A stretch of DNA of 64,000 nucleotides, from positions 33,699 through 97,698 of the forward strand of contig JAGORO010000001.1 of the NCBI GenBank assembly GCA_018062785.1, written 5' to 3'. The translations under genes were made by a program, and so were the position numbers. Under the pieces are notes generated by a model. That model was not told the DNA's origin. It searched no databases and saw only the letters and a list, made by a program, of their open reading frames with translations. Each line of letters opens with the position of its first letter. Position 1 is the first letter of the stretch. Shown one piece after another: positions 9,201 through 17,972 of this stretch. The DNA comes from Candidatus Saccharimonadota bacterium. Lineage in GTDB: Bacteria; Patescibacteriota; Saccharimonadia; Saccharimonadales; UBA4665.

Positions 9201-10203
9201 GTCGGTTGTTTCGGTTAATAACACGTCGGTACAAGTCGTTTAGGTCAGAGGTAGCGAATCGGCCACCAGTAAGCTGTACCATTGGACGGAGATCCGGAGG
9301 AATCACCGGCAAAATACTCAAACACATACTACCCGGCAAAATCCCAGCTCGCTCCATGCTTTCGAGTAGTCGAAGACGCTTCATGAGCTTCTTCTTGCGC
9401 TGACCCTTGGCCTCTTCGGCTTCGGCCGTGAGGTCAGAGATAAGCTGCTGCAGGTCAACAGCGTCAAGGAGTTCCTTGAGCGCTGCGCCGCCCATACCAA
9501 CGGTAATCATGTCGCGCAATTCACGCGGCAAGGCACGGTAGTCGGTCTCGCTCATGAGGTTGAGTTTGGCGAGCGTGTCGAGCTGAGCCTTAAGGGTATC
9601 CCACTGCTCGGTGACTTCTTCGATCTCTTTGGTTTGTGCCTCGGCTAGCGCTTTAACATCCGCGCCGTCCTCTTTGGCGGCGGCTTCGTTGCGAAGCTTG
9701 ATGGCCTCAAGTGCAGCCTCGAACTCGGCTTCTTTGTCGGTTCGGTACTGATCTCGTTTTGCCTCGTCCACAGTCTTAACAATGTAGCTTGCAAAGTAAG
9801 CAACTCGTTCGAGGTTCTTGACCGTAAGGCCAAGCAGTAGACCGACAGCACTTGGCGTACCACGCAGGAACCAGATGTGCGCAACTGGAACAGCCAAGCT
9901 AATGTGGCCCATTCGTTCACGTCGGACAATGCTGCGCGTCACCAGCTCGCCGTTTTTGTCGACGGCCGCTTCTCGGCTACGCACACCTTTGTACTTAGCG
10001 TCGTGCGGGTTAATGTCCTTAACGGGACCAAAGATTCGCTCGCAGAAAAGACCATCGCGCTCGGGTTTTTGAGTTCGATAGTTGATGGTTTCAGGCTTTA
10101 GAACTTCTCCGTGGCTCCAGTCCAGCATTTGGTCCGAGCTGGCAACGGCAAGTCGCACCGCGTCAAAATCGGCAATATTTGTTCCGTAAGAATATCGGCG
10201 CAT
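6217..10203 (-). CDS. rpoC: DNA-directed RNA polymerase subunit beta' lacking both zinc-ribbon cysteine sets
   Basis: 1328 aa. The catalytic loop NADFDGDQMAVHLPL is intact, as are RRERMGHI, the bridge/trigger regions (DAGYLTRRLVDVSQD) and GVIAAQSIGEPGTQL. The N-terminal zinc-binding domain, normally C-x-C...C-x2-C between IFGP and VTRS, is here VKDINPHDAKYKGVRSREAA with no Cys (residues ~60-90). The second zinc site normally has Cys after DVAQD and a C...C-x2-C cluster before GVIAAQS. Here the matching segment reads SASSVHGVPQKSYG, also without Cys. The start overlaps the rpoB stop by one base (TAATG) and uses GAGGAGG inside rpoB. The C-terminus has an acidic tail. Confidence 0.98.
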   Translation of the reverse strand: MRRYSYGTNIADFDAVRLAVASSDQMLDWSHGEVLKPETINYRTQKPERDGLFCERIFGPVKDINPHDAKYKGVRSREAAVDKNGELVTRSIVRRERMGHISLAVPVAHIWFLRGTPSAVGLLLGLTVKNLERVAYFASYIVKTVDEAKRDQYRTDKEAEFEAALEAIKLRNEAAAKEDGADVKALAEAQTKEIEEVTEQWDTLKAQLDTLAKLNLMSETDYRALPRELRDMITVGMGGAALKELLDAVDLQQLISDLTAEAEEAKGQRKKKLMKRLRLLESMERAGILPGSMCLSILPVIPPDLRPMVQLTGGRFATSDLNDLYRRVINRNNRLKKLMELNAPEVIRRNEQRMLQEAVDALIDNNNARSGRAVAATGQRRRLKSLSDMLKGKQGRFRQNLLGKRVDYSGRSVIVAGPELKISECGLPKMMALELFKPFVIGELIARDQAHNIRSATRMIETGETEVWDALDEVIKGKYVLLNRAPSLHRLSIQAFQPVLIEGRAIQLHPLVCKGFNADFDGDQMAVHLPLSDAAQNEARDIMAANRNLLKPADGTPILHIEQDIVLGCYYLTYQRPGSEKDAPKVFSSLDEASMAFDAGLIDLQSSISLPMNGELQQATLGRFFFNEIFPSDFAFQNEAMTKKYLQKVMAAVYKKYGAAKTAEIADNLKDLGFRYATMSGLSMGMDDFEPITGLESVIKDGDTRSVEIADQYEQGFITDEERHRLTVDSWTKIDAKVQDMLTQQMQGQDGSMAIAITSGARGNVSQMKMSVGMLGVFQDATGNVIELPVKSGYLQGLSPLEYFTGTRGTRKAVIDIALKTADAGYLTRRLVDVSQDVFTIDDDEHAADLGFAMLREDAKTIGVPYASRLEGRYAAEDIKGHIKAGELFSKDVAEAIEADEKLDGVKILSALSASSVHGVPQKSYGIDPATGELAVSHSPIGVIAAQSIGEPGTQLSLDSKHRSGAAVADDTAQGLTRIEELFEARMPKGQAYLTEIEGVANVWEEGQKYVVQITADDKDTVRLSLDGRTVAVADGSDVAIGDVVASNKGGADPLVAPVAGRLDVAGKEVVITPAHKSVVRYEIPGFKQLMVQDGDTVYAGQRLTNGSINLQDLMQLRGVEPTQRYIMNEILGIFAGQGQNIADKHLEIIVRQMFSRVQIEDAGDSEFVTGDVVSKLAVAEANEALLAAGKQPARANQLLLGITKASLSTDSFLSAASFQDTTRVLISAATSGRVDRLFGLKENVILGRKIPVGTGYGASNALDEGDDDGEFTPRVDIDKEIVSAEAPLRDMRPSLDDDDEVSVADDTMTHEDTESIEDGVRNAADDE

Positions 10204-13200
10204 TATTTGTCCTCCTCAGTAATTTCATTCTCATCGAGGCTTGTAACAGATACGACCTCATCTTCATTCTCAATCGGGTTGCCATCAGCGTCCTCGAACT
10301 CGAAGCCACTGCTAGCTGCCTCCTCTTCGGTAACATCTACCCCAGAAATTACGGAAGTTGGCGCCTCGACGGTCGAGGGGTGGGTAGCTTCTTCGTGGAT
10401 ATTGGTAGCCAAGATTGCCTCGGCGTCTACCACCGTATCGCTGGCCACTAGGTCAACCTTAAGGCCAAGACCTTGTAGTTCCTTGACAAGCACATTAAAG
10501 CTCTCTGGTACCTTAGGACCGACAATCTCGGTCTTCTTGATGATGCTTTCGTAAGCCTTCGAACGTCCATAGACGTCGTCCGACTTGATAGTAAGCATTT
10601 CTTGAAGGGTGTTGGCCGCACCGTATGCTTCGAGTGCCCACACCTCCATCTCACCAAATCGCTGGCCACCATTCTGGGCCTTACCACCAAGTGGCTGTTG
10701 TGTGACCATAGTGTATGGACCGGTTGATCGAGCGTGGATCTTGTCGGCAACCATGTGGTTGAGCTTGATCATGTACATGCTACCGACCGTGGTGCGCTCT
10801 TTGTAGGCGCCACCAGTACGGCCATCATATAGCTGTTGCTTGCCGTCTTCTGGGAAACCAGCTTCTTTCAGTAAATCTCGGATTTTCTCGATAGAGACAC
10901 CATTGAAGCTTGGACTAGCAACCTTCATGCCAAGGGCACGAGCCGCCATACCAAGGTGTGTCTCGAACAACTGGCCGATGTTCATACGGCTCGGGACACC
11001 AAGTGGGTTTAGGATGATGTCTACCGGCGTGCCGTCTTCCATGAATGGCATGTCTTCGACTGGCAGGATTCGGGCAATAACGCCCTTGTTACCGTGTCGA
11101 CCACCGAGCTTGTCACCAACGCTAATCTTGCGCATTTGGGCCACAAAGACTTGGATCTGCATAAGCACACCGGCTTTGAGCTCGTGACCATTTTCGCGGC
11201 TAAATACCTTTACGCCAACGACCTTGCCGTGCTTGCCGTTGCTCATACGCTGGGACGTGTCACGGACCTCTTTGGCCTTTTCACCAAAGATAGCGCGCAG
11301 TAGGCGCTCTTCGCTCGAAAGCTCTTGTTCGCCCTTTGGCGTAATCTTACCAACCAAGATGTCGCCAGGATGAACCTCGGCTCCAATACGGACAATACCG
11401 TCATCATCGAGGTGACGAAGTGCGTCCTCGGAAACATTCGGGATGTCGCGGGTAATGATTTCTGGGCCAAGCTTGGTCTCGCGGACTTCGATCATGTAGT
11501 CAACGATATGCACGCTGGTGAGCGTGTCGTCTTCGACCAGTTTGCGGCTGATGATGATGGCATCCTCGAAGTTATAGCCAGCCCAAGGCATGAATGCCAC
11601 GACGAGGTCCTTGCCGAGTGCGAGCTCGCCACCTTGGATGCTCATGCCCTCGATGATTGGGTCGCCCTGCTTTACCTTGTCGCCAGTTTTTACAACGACG
11701 TGCTGGTTGATGCTCGTGCCCTCGTTACTGCGCACAAAGTGTTGTGGCTGGTAGGTAACTGAGCCAGATTTGTACTTAACGACAACTTCATCGGCTTCGG
11801 CCTTGGTGACTTCACCGTCGGCTTCGGCAACGACGAGCTGACCGGTGTTTAGCGCAGCTTCGCTCTCGACACCAGTACCAACAATTGGGCTTTCTGGCTT
11901 AATGAGGGGCACTGCCTGACGTTGCTGGTTACTACCCATCAACGCACGGTAGACGTAGTTTTTCTCGATAAACGGAATTAGTCCGGCACTAGAACCAATG
12001 ATTTGGTTCTGCGATGCGTCCATGTGTGTTACATCGGCGGCATCAACGGTTGCAGCATGGAGCTTATTACGCACACTGACGCGCTCTTCACTGAATGCAC
12101 CGGTACTTTTCAGCTCGTTACCAGAGCCGGCGATAACGGCCTCGGCCTCATCGGCAGCGTCGAGGTACACGATTTCGTCAGTTACCTTACCCTTCGTTAC
12201 TTTACGGTACGGAGTTTCGATAAAGCCGTACTCGTTGACTCGAGCAAAGTTTGCGAGGTTAAGCACAAGACCCACGTTGGCGCCTTCGGGGGTTTCTACG
12301 GCACAAATACGACCATAGTGTGTGGCGTGCGCGTCTCGTACCTCAAAACCGGCACGCTCACGGCTCAAACCACCAGGACCCATCGAGCTAAGACGTCGCT
12401 TGTGGGCGAGTTCGGATAATGGGTTGATTTGGTCCATGAACTGCGATAGCTGCGAGCTAGCAAAGAACTCGCGAACGGCAGCTACGACAGGTCGAGCGTT
12501 GATAAGCTGCCCAGGCTGTACGGTTTCGATTTCGCACATGCTCATGCGGTCTTGGGTGTTTCGCACCATTCGGAGTAGACCGATGCGGAATTGGCGCTGT
12601 ACGAGCTCACCGACCATCTTGATACGTCGATTACTGAGCGAGTCTATGTCGTCACCGGCCTCTTGAGTGACGTTGAGACGAATAAGCTCGGCGATGATTG
12701 CCACGAGGTCTTCGAGTCGCATAATGCGGTTTTCGGTCGTGTTCGGAATGTCGATACCAAGCCGTTTGTTAAGCTTGTAGCGACCAACTTTACTAAAATC
12801 GAATCGCTTGAAGTTATAGAACATGTTCTCGAGCAAGCTACGAGCGTTGTCGACGGTAGCGAGGTCGCCTGGGCGCAACCGGCGATATACCTCGATGAGC
12901 GCTTCGGCGTGGCCCTTAGTTGGGTCTTTGTCGATGGTTGCCTGCAGGAAGCTACTTTTGCTCTGGTCGACGTGCTTAAAAGCTTCTTTCATGGTAGCTT
13001 CGGTCATACCAAGCGCACGAAGCAACGTCGTGATTGGGATTTTGCGCTTGCGGTCGATTTTTACGTAGAGTGCACCGTTGGCGGCGGTTTCGAACTCGAG
13101 CCATGCACCACGGCCGGGGATAACCTTGGCGCTGTAGAGATTGGTTGTGCCGTGTGGTTCAGCGGTGTAGAAAACACCAGATGAACGGATGAGCTGGCTC

Positions 13201-13613
13201 ACAACGACTCGCTCGGCACCGTTAATGATGAATGTACCGCGCTTCGTCATCCACGGGTAGTCACCGAGGTAAATTTCTTGCTCTTTTACTTCACCTGTCA
13301 CCTTATTTGTCAGCTCAACGACCGCCTTGAGAGGCGCTTCGTAGCTGATGTTGTTTTCACGCGCTTCACGCTCGGTAGTCTTTGGGTCCTCGAAGTGGTA
13401 ATCCTTAAAAATAAGGCTAAGTTTAGTGTTAGTGTAGTCATCGATTGGGCTGATTTCGTGCAAAATCTCGCCGAGGCCTTCGTCGACGAGCCATTGGAAC
13501 GATTTATTCTGGTGATCAACCAAGTTTGGAAGCTGCAAGCTATCCGAGTTTTCTGTGAAATAAATACGAGTCTTGTTCGTCGGTGCTTTCGACGATGTTA
13601 CTGCTTTTGCCAT
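10203..13613 (-). CDS. rpoB: DNA-directed RNA polymerase subunit beta
   Basis: 1136 aa, near the compact end of the family. The rifampicin pocket SSQLSQFMDQINPLSELA and HKRRLSSMGPGGLSRERAGF is clear. The position equal to E. coli N518 is Ile, and L533 is Met. The substrate and active-site region (GYNFEDAIIIS, GDKLGGRHGNKGVI) and the C-terminal clamp anchor (GGQRFGEMEVWALEAYGAA) are present. The tail is acidic. rplJ/rplL are not upstream, so rpoBC forms its own unit behind a long leader. Confidence 0.98.
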   Translation of the reverse strand: MAKAVTSSKAPTNKTRIYFTENSDSLQLPNLVDHQNKSFQWLVDEGLGEILHEISPIDDYTNTKLSLIFKDYHFEDPKTTEREARENNISYEAPLKAVVELTNKVTGEVKEQEIYLGDYPWMTKRGTFIINGAERVVVSQLIRSSGVFYTAEPHGTTNLYSAKVIPGRGAWLEFETAANGALYVKIDRKRKIPITTLLRALGMTEATMKEAFKHVDQSKSSFLQATIDKDPTKGHAEALIEVYRRLRPGDLATVDNARSLLENMFYNFKRFDFSKVGRYKLNKRLGIDIPNTTENRIMRLEDLVAIIAELIRLNVTQEAGDDIDSLSNRRIKMVGELVQRQFRIGLLRMVRNTQDRMSMCEIETVQPGQLINARPVVAAVREFFASSQLSQFMDQINPLSELAHKRRLSSMGPGGLSRERAGFEVRDAHATHYGRICAVETPEGANVGLVLNLANFARVNEYGFIETPYRKVTKGKVTDEIVYLDAADEAEAVIAGSGNELKSTGAFSEERVSVRNKLHAATVDAADVTHMDASQNQIIGSSAGLIPFIEKNYVYRALMGSNQQRQAVPLIKPESPIVGTGVESEAALNTGQLVVAEADGEVTKAEADEVVVKYKSGSVTYQPQHFVRSNEGTSINQHVVVKTGDKVKQGDPIIEGMSIQGGELALGKDLVVAFMPWAGYNFEDAIIISRKLVEDDTLTSVHIVDYMIEVRETKLGPEIITRDIPNVSEDALRHLDDDGIVRIGAEVHPGDILVGKITPKGEQELSSEERLLRAIFGEKAKEVRDTSQRMSNGKHGKVVGVKVFSRENGHELKAGVLMQIQVFVAQMRKISVGDKLGGRHGNKGVIARILPVEDMPFMEDGTPVDIILNPLGVPSRMNIGQLFETHLGMAARALGMKVASPSFNGVSIEKIRDLLKEAGFPEDGKQQLYDGRTGGAYKERTTVGSMYMIKLNHMVADKIHARSTGPYTMVTQQPLGGKAQNGGQRFGEMEVWALEAYGAANTLQEMLTIKSDDVYGRSKAYESIIKKTEIVGPKVPESFNVLVKELQGLGLKVDLVASDTVVDAEAILATNIHEEATHPSTVEAPTSVISGVDVTEEEAASSGFEFEDADGNPIENEDEVVSVTSLDENEITEEDK

Positions 13614-13886
13614 ACGCTAGCGTATATCCCTTCGTTATAAATTGCTGGAGCTCTTGACTGACACCGTAAGGCACTACCGCCTGTACTGGGGTCGACGTCA
13701 TACTTCTATGTATGTTTTTGTTTGCGTTGACAAGGAAAACGCACTGGATATGTAGCATAGAGCTACAGCAGACCACACGATATTCCAATCTGTTTTCGCG
13801 AAGATACCTAAGCCGGAGATTTTGGGTGCTATTCTGACGGGCGCCGTCGTCAGCACAACCCGAGCTAACACTACTTCTTGGACCAT
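13614..13886 (-). other. Long rpoB 5' leader
   Basis: From the predicted start near 13880 to the rpoB ATG is ~267 nt. Small ORFs here (e.g. 13698-13886) begin directly at the -10 box and look like chance. No clear gene or named riboswitch was seen. The length suggests leader-mediated control of RNA polymerase synthesis, which is inference only. Confidence 0.4.
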
Positions 13887-13915
13887 AGTATACAGTTAGT
13901 AAGAGGTACGGTCAA
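13887..13915 (-). promoter_or_regulatory. rpoBC promoter
   Basis: TTGACC (13915-13910), 17-nt spacer, TATACT (13892-13887), reading into the rpoB leader. Confidence 0.8.
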
Positions 13916-13929
13916 GCATCAGCTCAATA

Positions 13930-14436
13930 CTAGAGTAGTGTACGGGCCATTTCGGCCGCACGCTCCGAAAACAATACGAAGTTTCTCAGTACATGTGGCT
14001 CATGCTTAGCATCCCAAGCCACCGCGCCTGGGCTTCTATGGATATCCTCGAACTCCGGCGTATATCCGCGATTCCATGTTCGGTACAACGTACAGTGCCG
14101 CGAGTCAAAGTCTAGCCCGAATGTTTCGTCATAGTCATTTGGTTGCGACATAAGTAAGCGCAAGCCTTGTCCGTTGGATTCTTCCATAAATTCAAGCTGT
14201 ACACGGCGCAACCATCCTGTCGAAAACTTCACTGTGTCAATGTTGTCAGGAGTCAGTGTGCTCTCGGTAGGAGAAAGGTAGTGCACTTCAAAATTTTGCT
14301 TGGCCTCGGCGAGCCGAATGACCGCACGCGATACCTTAGTTAGATTATCTGCATCAAGACACCTCATACCAGAGGAGATCTCTGGGACCTCGTACTTTGC
14401 TAGGACCTCCGCCTGCCACCTATTCCAATACTTCAT
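13930..14436 (-). CDS. Hypothetical protein downstream of clpP
   Basis: 168 aa, soluble, no signal or membrane segment, no family recognised. The N-terminal half is helical (VSRAVIRLAEAKQNFEVHYL) and the middle is beta-rich (FSTGWLRRVQLEFMEESNGQGLRLLMSQ). The start lies 40 nt after the clpP stop, so it may be read from the clpP promoter. The stop is just upstream of the rpoB promoter. Confidence 0.7.
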   Translation of the reverse strand: MKYWNRWQAEVLAKYEVPEISSGMRCLDADNLTKVSRAVIRLAEAKQNFEVHYLSPTESTLTPDNIDTVKFSTGWLRRVQLEFMEESNGQGLRLLMSQPNDYDETFGLDFDSRHCTLYRTWNRGYTPEFEDIHRSPGAVAWDAKHEPHVLRNFVLFSERAAEMARTLL

Positions 14437-14476
14437 TTTTACACGATATAATTACTACCGCAAAATTGCAAACGAA

Positions 14477-15070
14477 TTAGTACTTTGGCGGTTTGGTAAT
14501 AATTTTGTCTACGATACCGTAGTCTAAGGCCTCTTTGGCCGTAAGCCAGCGGTCTCGCTCCATATCATCGTGAACTTTGGCCAATTTCTGACCAGTGTTT
14601 TTGGCCATAATCTCTTCGAGCAGTTTTTTGACACGCAGCGATTCTTGGAGGTCAATCTCTTGATCGGTTACCTTACCGCGTGTACCACTCGACGGCTGAT
14701 GGATCATTACGGTGCTGTGCGGCAGCAAAAATCGCTTTCCCTTCGTGCCGCTACTGAGCAGAAACGCCGCAGCACTGGCCTGCACACCAATACCGACTGT
14801 TTGTACGTCGTTGGTGATGTACTGCATGGTGTCGTAGATGGCTAGTGCATCATAGACGCTTCCACCTGGACTGTTGATGTACAGGTAAATATCTTTCTTT
14901 GGGTCTTGTGCCTGCAGGAATAACAGCTGCGCCACAATAGTATTGGCAGACGCCTCGTTAACCTGACTGCCCAAAAAAATGATTCGATCTTTTAGTAATC
15001 GACTATAAATATCGTAGGCTCGTTCATAACGACCTTCGTTTTCAATAACCGTTGGGATTAGCACGCTCAT
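14477..15070 (-). CDS. clpP: ATP-dependent Clp protease proteolytic subunit
   Basis: 197 aa, standard ClpP length. It forms the barrel protease fed by ClpC/ClpX. The catalytic triad is visible: Ser in [14 protein letters not shown] (the Met after Ser in most ClpPs is Ala here), His in STVMIHQP, and Asp in [12 protein letters not shown]. The oligomer signature [16 protein letters not shown] is present. The ATG is preceded by GGAGG at a 7-nt gap. Expression is probably HrcA-controlled through the CIRCE element directly upstream. Its likely partner clpC in this window has the same element. Confidence 0.97.
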   Translation of the reverse strand: MSVLIPTVIENEGRYERAYDIYSRLLKDRIIFLGSQVNEASANTIVAQLLFLQAQDPKKDIYLYINSPGGSVYDALAIYDTMQYITNDVQTVGIGVQASAAAFLLSSGTKGKRFLLPHSTVMIHQPSSGTRGKVTDQEIDLQESLRVKKLLEEIMAKNTGQKLAKVHDDMERDRWLTAKEALDYGIVDKIITKPPKY

Positions 15071-15103
15071 TTTTTTACCTCCAGTCTCAGCATTTGTACA
15101 ATC

Positions 15104-15145
15104 ATACTACCCTAAAAATTAGCACTCGTCAACCAAGAGTGCTAA
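15104..15145 (-). promoter_or_regulatory. CIRCE operator and promoter of clpP
   Basis: Perfect inverted repeat TTAGCACTC-N9-GAGTGCTAA at 15119-15145, the HrcA operator. The promoter -35 box TTGACG (15132-15127) lies inside it; after a 17-nt spacer comes TAGTAT (15109-15104). Bound HrcA would block polymerase. The left arm overlaps the stop codon of the upstream gene. hrcA is not in this window. Confidence 0.93.
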
Positions 15146-16200
15146 TACATCGTTTTTGGTGCTTGTTGTGGAGGGCGTATATTATTTTCCGCTATCGGCT
15201 GGTTCAGTACTGTATTAAGCTCAGATACCAGCTCTGCATAATCGTCGGTGCCGAGTCGTGTTTCGATGCCGCTAACGGAGTACTCGCATATTTCTTTTAT
15301 AAACGGATGGGTTTGCATATTTGCAATCTCAACAGAAAAAGCCCGCCAATCCGCACCTTCAGTTGGCGGGTGAGTGAATCCAATAGTTATCGCTTCAAGC
15401 TCAGTACCCCTTGCCGAGACTTCCATAAAACTGTCGTTACATTCAGCCGTATTTGCAAAATACAGTATCGAGGAGCTGGATGATTCAGGAAGTTGAGATA
15501 GTATCGCATACATCCGACTAACCGTTGCCTGAGGTAACTGTCGCGCTGGAGCCATAGCGTCCTGAGGGTTCACGAATCCGTTTTCCATATCTGCCAAACC
15601 TTTTTCTAGGCGCTTTGCGGCTAATGAAAGCAAAGTTTGTAGGCGTGTCTTATACAAATACTCCCAGTACGCGTACGATGTTCCTAGGAGTTTTTTAAGC
15701 ACCGCAGTCAGCTCAACAAAAAAACTCTCTTTGTCGTTTCGTTTATCTGGCGCAACTCGCGACCAGCTATAAGCTCCAATAGCTAGACACATAAGCACAA
15801 GTTGACCGATTATAAACTTCGAGACGGGTATAGCGCTATAAAGCTGAACGAGAGATTGCGCCCACGACGGGACGCTCCTGATAGCGTCGCCGAGCAAAAG
15901 TAATTGCAATATACCGAGTGTAAAGAAATGTATAACTATACCTATAGCTAGTGGCCAAATACTAGTCTTCGTCACTGCGCTAAAATATTCCTCGTCAGTC
16001 TTGCCGTCTCGTACTAGTCGGGTGGTGGCTACATATACGGCAAAAAGACACGCTATCGGCAAAAAACCTGGGCCGAGCACTACACCAAGTAGAAAAAATA
16101 CAAAGCCCAGACTAAGTGTATTTCCTGTGCCGCCAAGCAGGCCTTCATTACGCTCAATAGGACTTGAGTGCAAGATCTTTGAACGTGGGCTTTGTATCAT
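15142..16200 (-). CDS. Multi-pass membrane protein, unknown function
   Basis: 352 aa. Four probable helices lie in the N-terminal half: TLSLGFVFFLLGVVLGPGFL, LPIACLFAVYVA, IWPLAIGIVIHFFTLGIL, and KFIIGQLVLMCLAIGAYSW. A cytoplasmic-looking C-terminal domain of ~190 aa follows, with no motif I recognise. It begins 5 nt after the trigger factor stop, so it is co-translated with tig. Its stop codon is embedded in the clpP CIRCE. Confidence 0.85.
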   Translation of the reverse strand: MIQSPRSKILHSSPIERNEGLLGGTGNTLSLGFVFFLLGVVLGPGFLPIACLFAVYVATTRLVRDGKTDEEYFSAVTKTSIWPLAIGIVIHFFTLGILQLLLLGDAIRSVPSWAQSLVQLYSAIPVSKFIIGQLVLMCLAIGAYSWSRVAPDKRNDKESFFVELTAVLKKLLGTSYAYWEYLYKTRLQTLLSLAAKRLEKGLADMENGFVNPQDAMAPARQLPQATVSRMYAILSQLPESSSSSILYFANTAECNDSFMEVSARGTELEAITIGFTHPPTEGADWRAFSVEIANMQTHPFIKEICEYSVSGIETRLGTDDYAELVSELNTVLNQPIAENNIRPPQQAPKTMY

Positions 16201-16205
16201 AGTCG

Positions 16206-17492
16206 TTATCTTGTGGCGTATTCGACGAGCTTCTGAATGGTTTTCTCGGTCAAAACACGACTGGAGATATCACGACGAACCTCTGGTTTTTTGAGCTCTT
16301 CCTGCATCTGCGAGTCGGTATACTGTGCCTTGAGCAGTTCCATGCGCGCATTTAGCTCTGCCTCACTTACAGTCACACCCTCTTTGTCTGCCACCTCTCC
16401 GAGGCAAAGACCCGTCTTGACGCGGCGCGTAGCCTCGTCTTGGTAGGTTGCTTTGCGGTATTCATCCTCATTTTTGCCGGCAGCCTCAAGATGCTCTTGC
16501 CAAGTCACGCCACGGTACATAAGATTTTGCTTTTCTTCTGTTTCCATGCGGCCCATTTCGTCCTCTACGAGTGCTGCTGGAATTTCCACTTTCGACTTAT
16601 CGGCGAGCGTAGCCAGTAGCTCGGTTTCGGCACTTCGCATGCTTTGGCTATCTTTTTCGCTCTGAATCTGACGTTCGATGTCGGCTTTTAGTTCGTCCAG
16701 CGTCTTAAATGATCCGAGTTTGCTCGCCCATGTGTCGTCGGCTTTTGGCTTGGCTACCTCGCGGACTTCTTGCACCTCGACCTCGAAACTTACCTTTTTG
16801 TTCTGCAAGTCTTTGGCGCCGTAATCTTTGGGGAATGTAACCGTAAATGTCTTTTCATCGCCTTTTTTTAGACCTACAAGCTCTGGCTCAAAGCCAGGTA
16901 TAAATGTATTGCTGCCAAGTACCAGCGGGTATTTGTCGCCCTTGCCGCCTTCGATAGCGTCGCCTGTCTTAGCATCCTTGCCCACAAAGTTAATCACAAC
17001 CTCATCGCCATCTTTGGCGGCACGCTTAACCTCTTTGCGCTCAGCATCACGAGCCTGCAAGTCATCGAGCACCGCCTGCACATCATCTTTGGTAGTTTTT
17101 TGCTGCTCTACCTTCACACGGAATTTCTTATAGTCTGGGAGTGTTATCTCTCCGACGACATCAACGGTCGCTTTGGCCTCGAGGTCTGTAAATGGCACAA
17201 ATTTGGTCAATTCCAAACTCGGTTGCCCAACGACACGGATTTTTTCTTGGGTCACTGCGGCGAGGAATAGCTCGTTCACGACCGTATCGATCACTTGCTG
17301 GCCGAGCAGGTTTTGGTCGACGTTTTTCTCAACCATGGCTGCCGGTGCGTGACCTTTACGGAAACCAGCGAGACTAACGTCTTTGCCTAGTCGCGTTAGA
17401 ACGGTCTTTTTGGCCGTCTCGAGCATTTCGGTGTCTGCAACGAGCGTTAGTTCGAGCTTGGTAGGTGAGAGTGATTTTTTCGTAATTTGCAT
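16206..17492 (-). CDS. tig: Trigger factor
   Basis: Ribosome-associated chaperone and prolyl isomerase. 428 aa, normal length. The N-terminal ribosome-binding signature is present as GFRKGHAPAAMVEK, followed by an FKBP-type domain (DGDEVVINFVGKDAKTG ... PGFEPELVGLKKGDEKTFTVTFP) and the helical C-terminal arms. The ATG has no clear Shine-Dalgarno; TACCAT lies 7 nt upstream, so a leaderless start is possible. It lies next to clpP, as in many bacteria. Confidence 0.97.
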   Translation of the reverse strand: MQITKKSLSPTKLELTLVADTEMLETAKKTVLTRLGKDVSLAGFRKGHAPAAMVEKNVDQNLLGQQVIDTVVNELFLAAVTQEKIRVVGQPSLELTKFVPFTDLEAKATVDVVGEITLPDYKKFRVKVEQQKTTKDDVQAVLDDLQARDAERKEVKRAAKDGDEVVINFVGKDAKTGDAIEGGKGDKYPLVLGSNTFIPGFEPELVGLKKGDEKTFTVTFPKDYGAKDLQNKKVSFEVEVQEVREVAKPKADDTWASKLGSFKTLDELKADIERQIQSEKDSQSMRSAETELLATLADKSKVEIPAALVEDEMGRMETEEKQNLMYRGVTWQEHLEAAGKNEDEYRKATYQDEATRRVKTGLCLGEVADKEGVTVSEAELNARMELLKAQYTDSQMQEELKKPEVRRDISSRVLTEKTIQKLVEYATR

Positions 17493-17510
17493 GTGTACTA
17501 TGGTAACAGA

Positions 17511-17972
17511 TTACTGCAGCGTCTTCCAGAATATGGTCAGGCAGCCAGCTAGCCATACCATCTCGACCAAAATTCCCCACGTGTATTCGTGCTGTATCCC
17601 CTTGTGAAATCGTCGAAACGCATTCATTTTTGCCTGTTTTATTTTGCCGTTTGCTTGCAAAAATATTGGCAAAGAGTATAGGTCTGGTGAGGCAGCAATG
17701 AACGCAGCAATGCAAGCCAGCCACCACTGTTCTGGGCGTTGGATATAGAGCGTCGCTACCACCATAAAACACGCTACGACCTCGGCCATTAGCAACATCT
17801 TAAACCAGCGACTCGTTAAAATATCTCCCGAATCCAGCCGGCTGCCCATGCCAAAATGAGGCAAAAAATCCAAAACAAAGTGGGATACAAAAGCCAATCC
17901 CACTGCCGCGACAGGATTACCAATACTCAGACCAATAAGTGCGCCGGTTAGCGAATGGTTCGTTGCGGTCAT
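17511..17972 (-). CDS. YdjM-like membrane-bound hydrolase family protein
   Basis: 153 aa with three or four membrane helices. The N-terminus TATNHSLTGALIGLSIGNP and the motif SHFVLDFLPHFG, with regularly placed His/Asp, match the inner-membrane metal-dependent hydrolase family (YdjM, DUF457-like). Whether it is catalytic is unknown. Its ATG overlaps the hisS stop by 4 nt (ATGA), so it is part of the hisS transcript. Confidence 0.7.
   Translation of the reverse strand: MTATNHSLTGALIGLSIGNPVAAVGLAFVSHFVLDFLPHFGMGSRLDSGDILTSRWFKMLLMAEVVACFMVVATLYIQRPEQWWLACIAAFIAASPDLYSLPIFLQANGKIKQAKMNAFRRFHKGIQHEYTWGILVEMVWLAGCLTIFWKTLQ

Noticed and set aside
13698..13886. 62-codon ORF in the rpoB leader
   Set aside because: Its ATG directly abuts the -10 box, so it would lie upstream of the transcription start.
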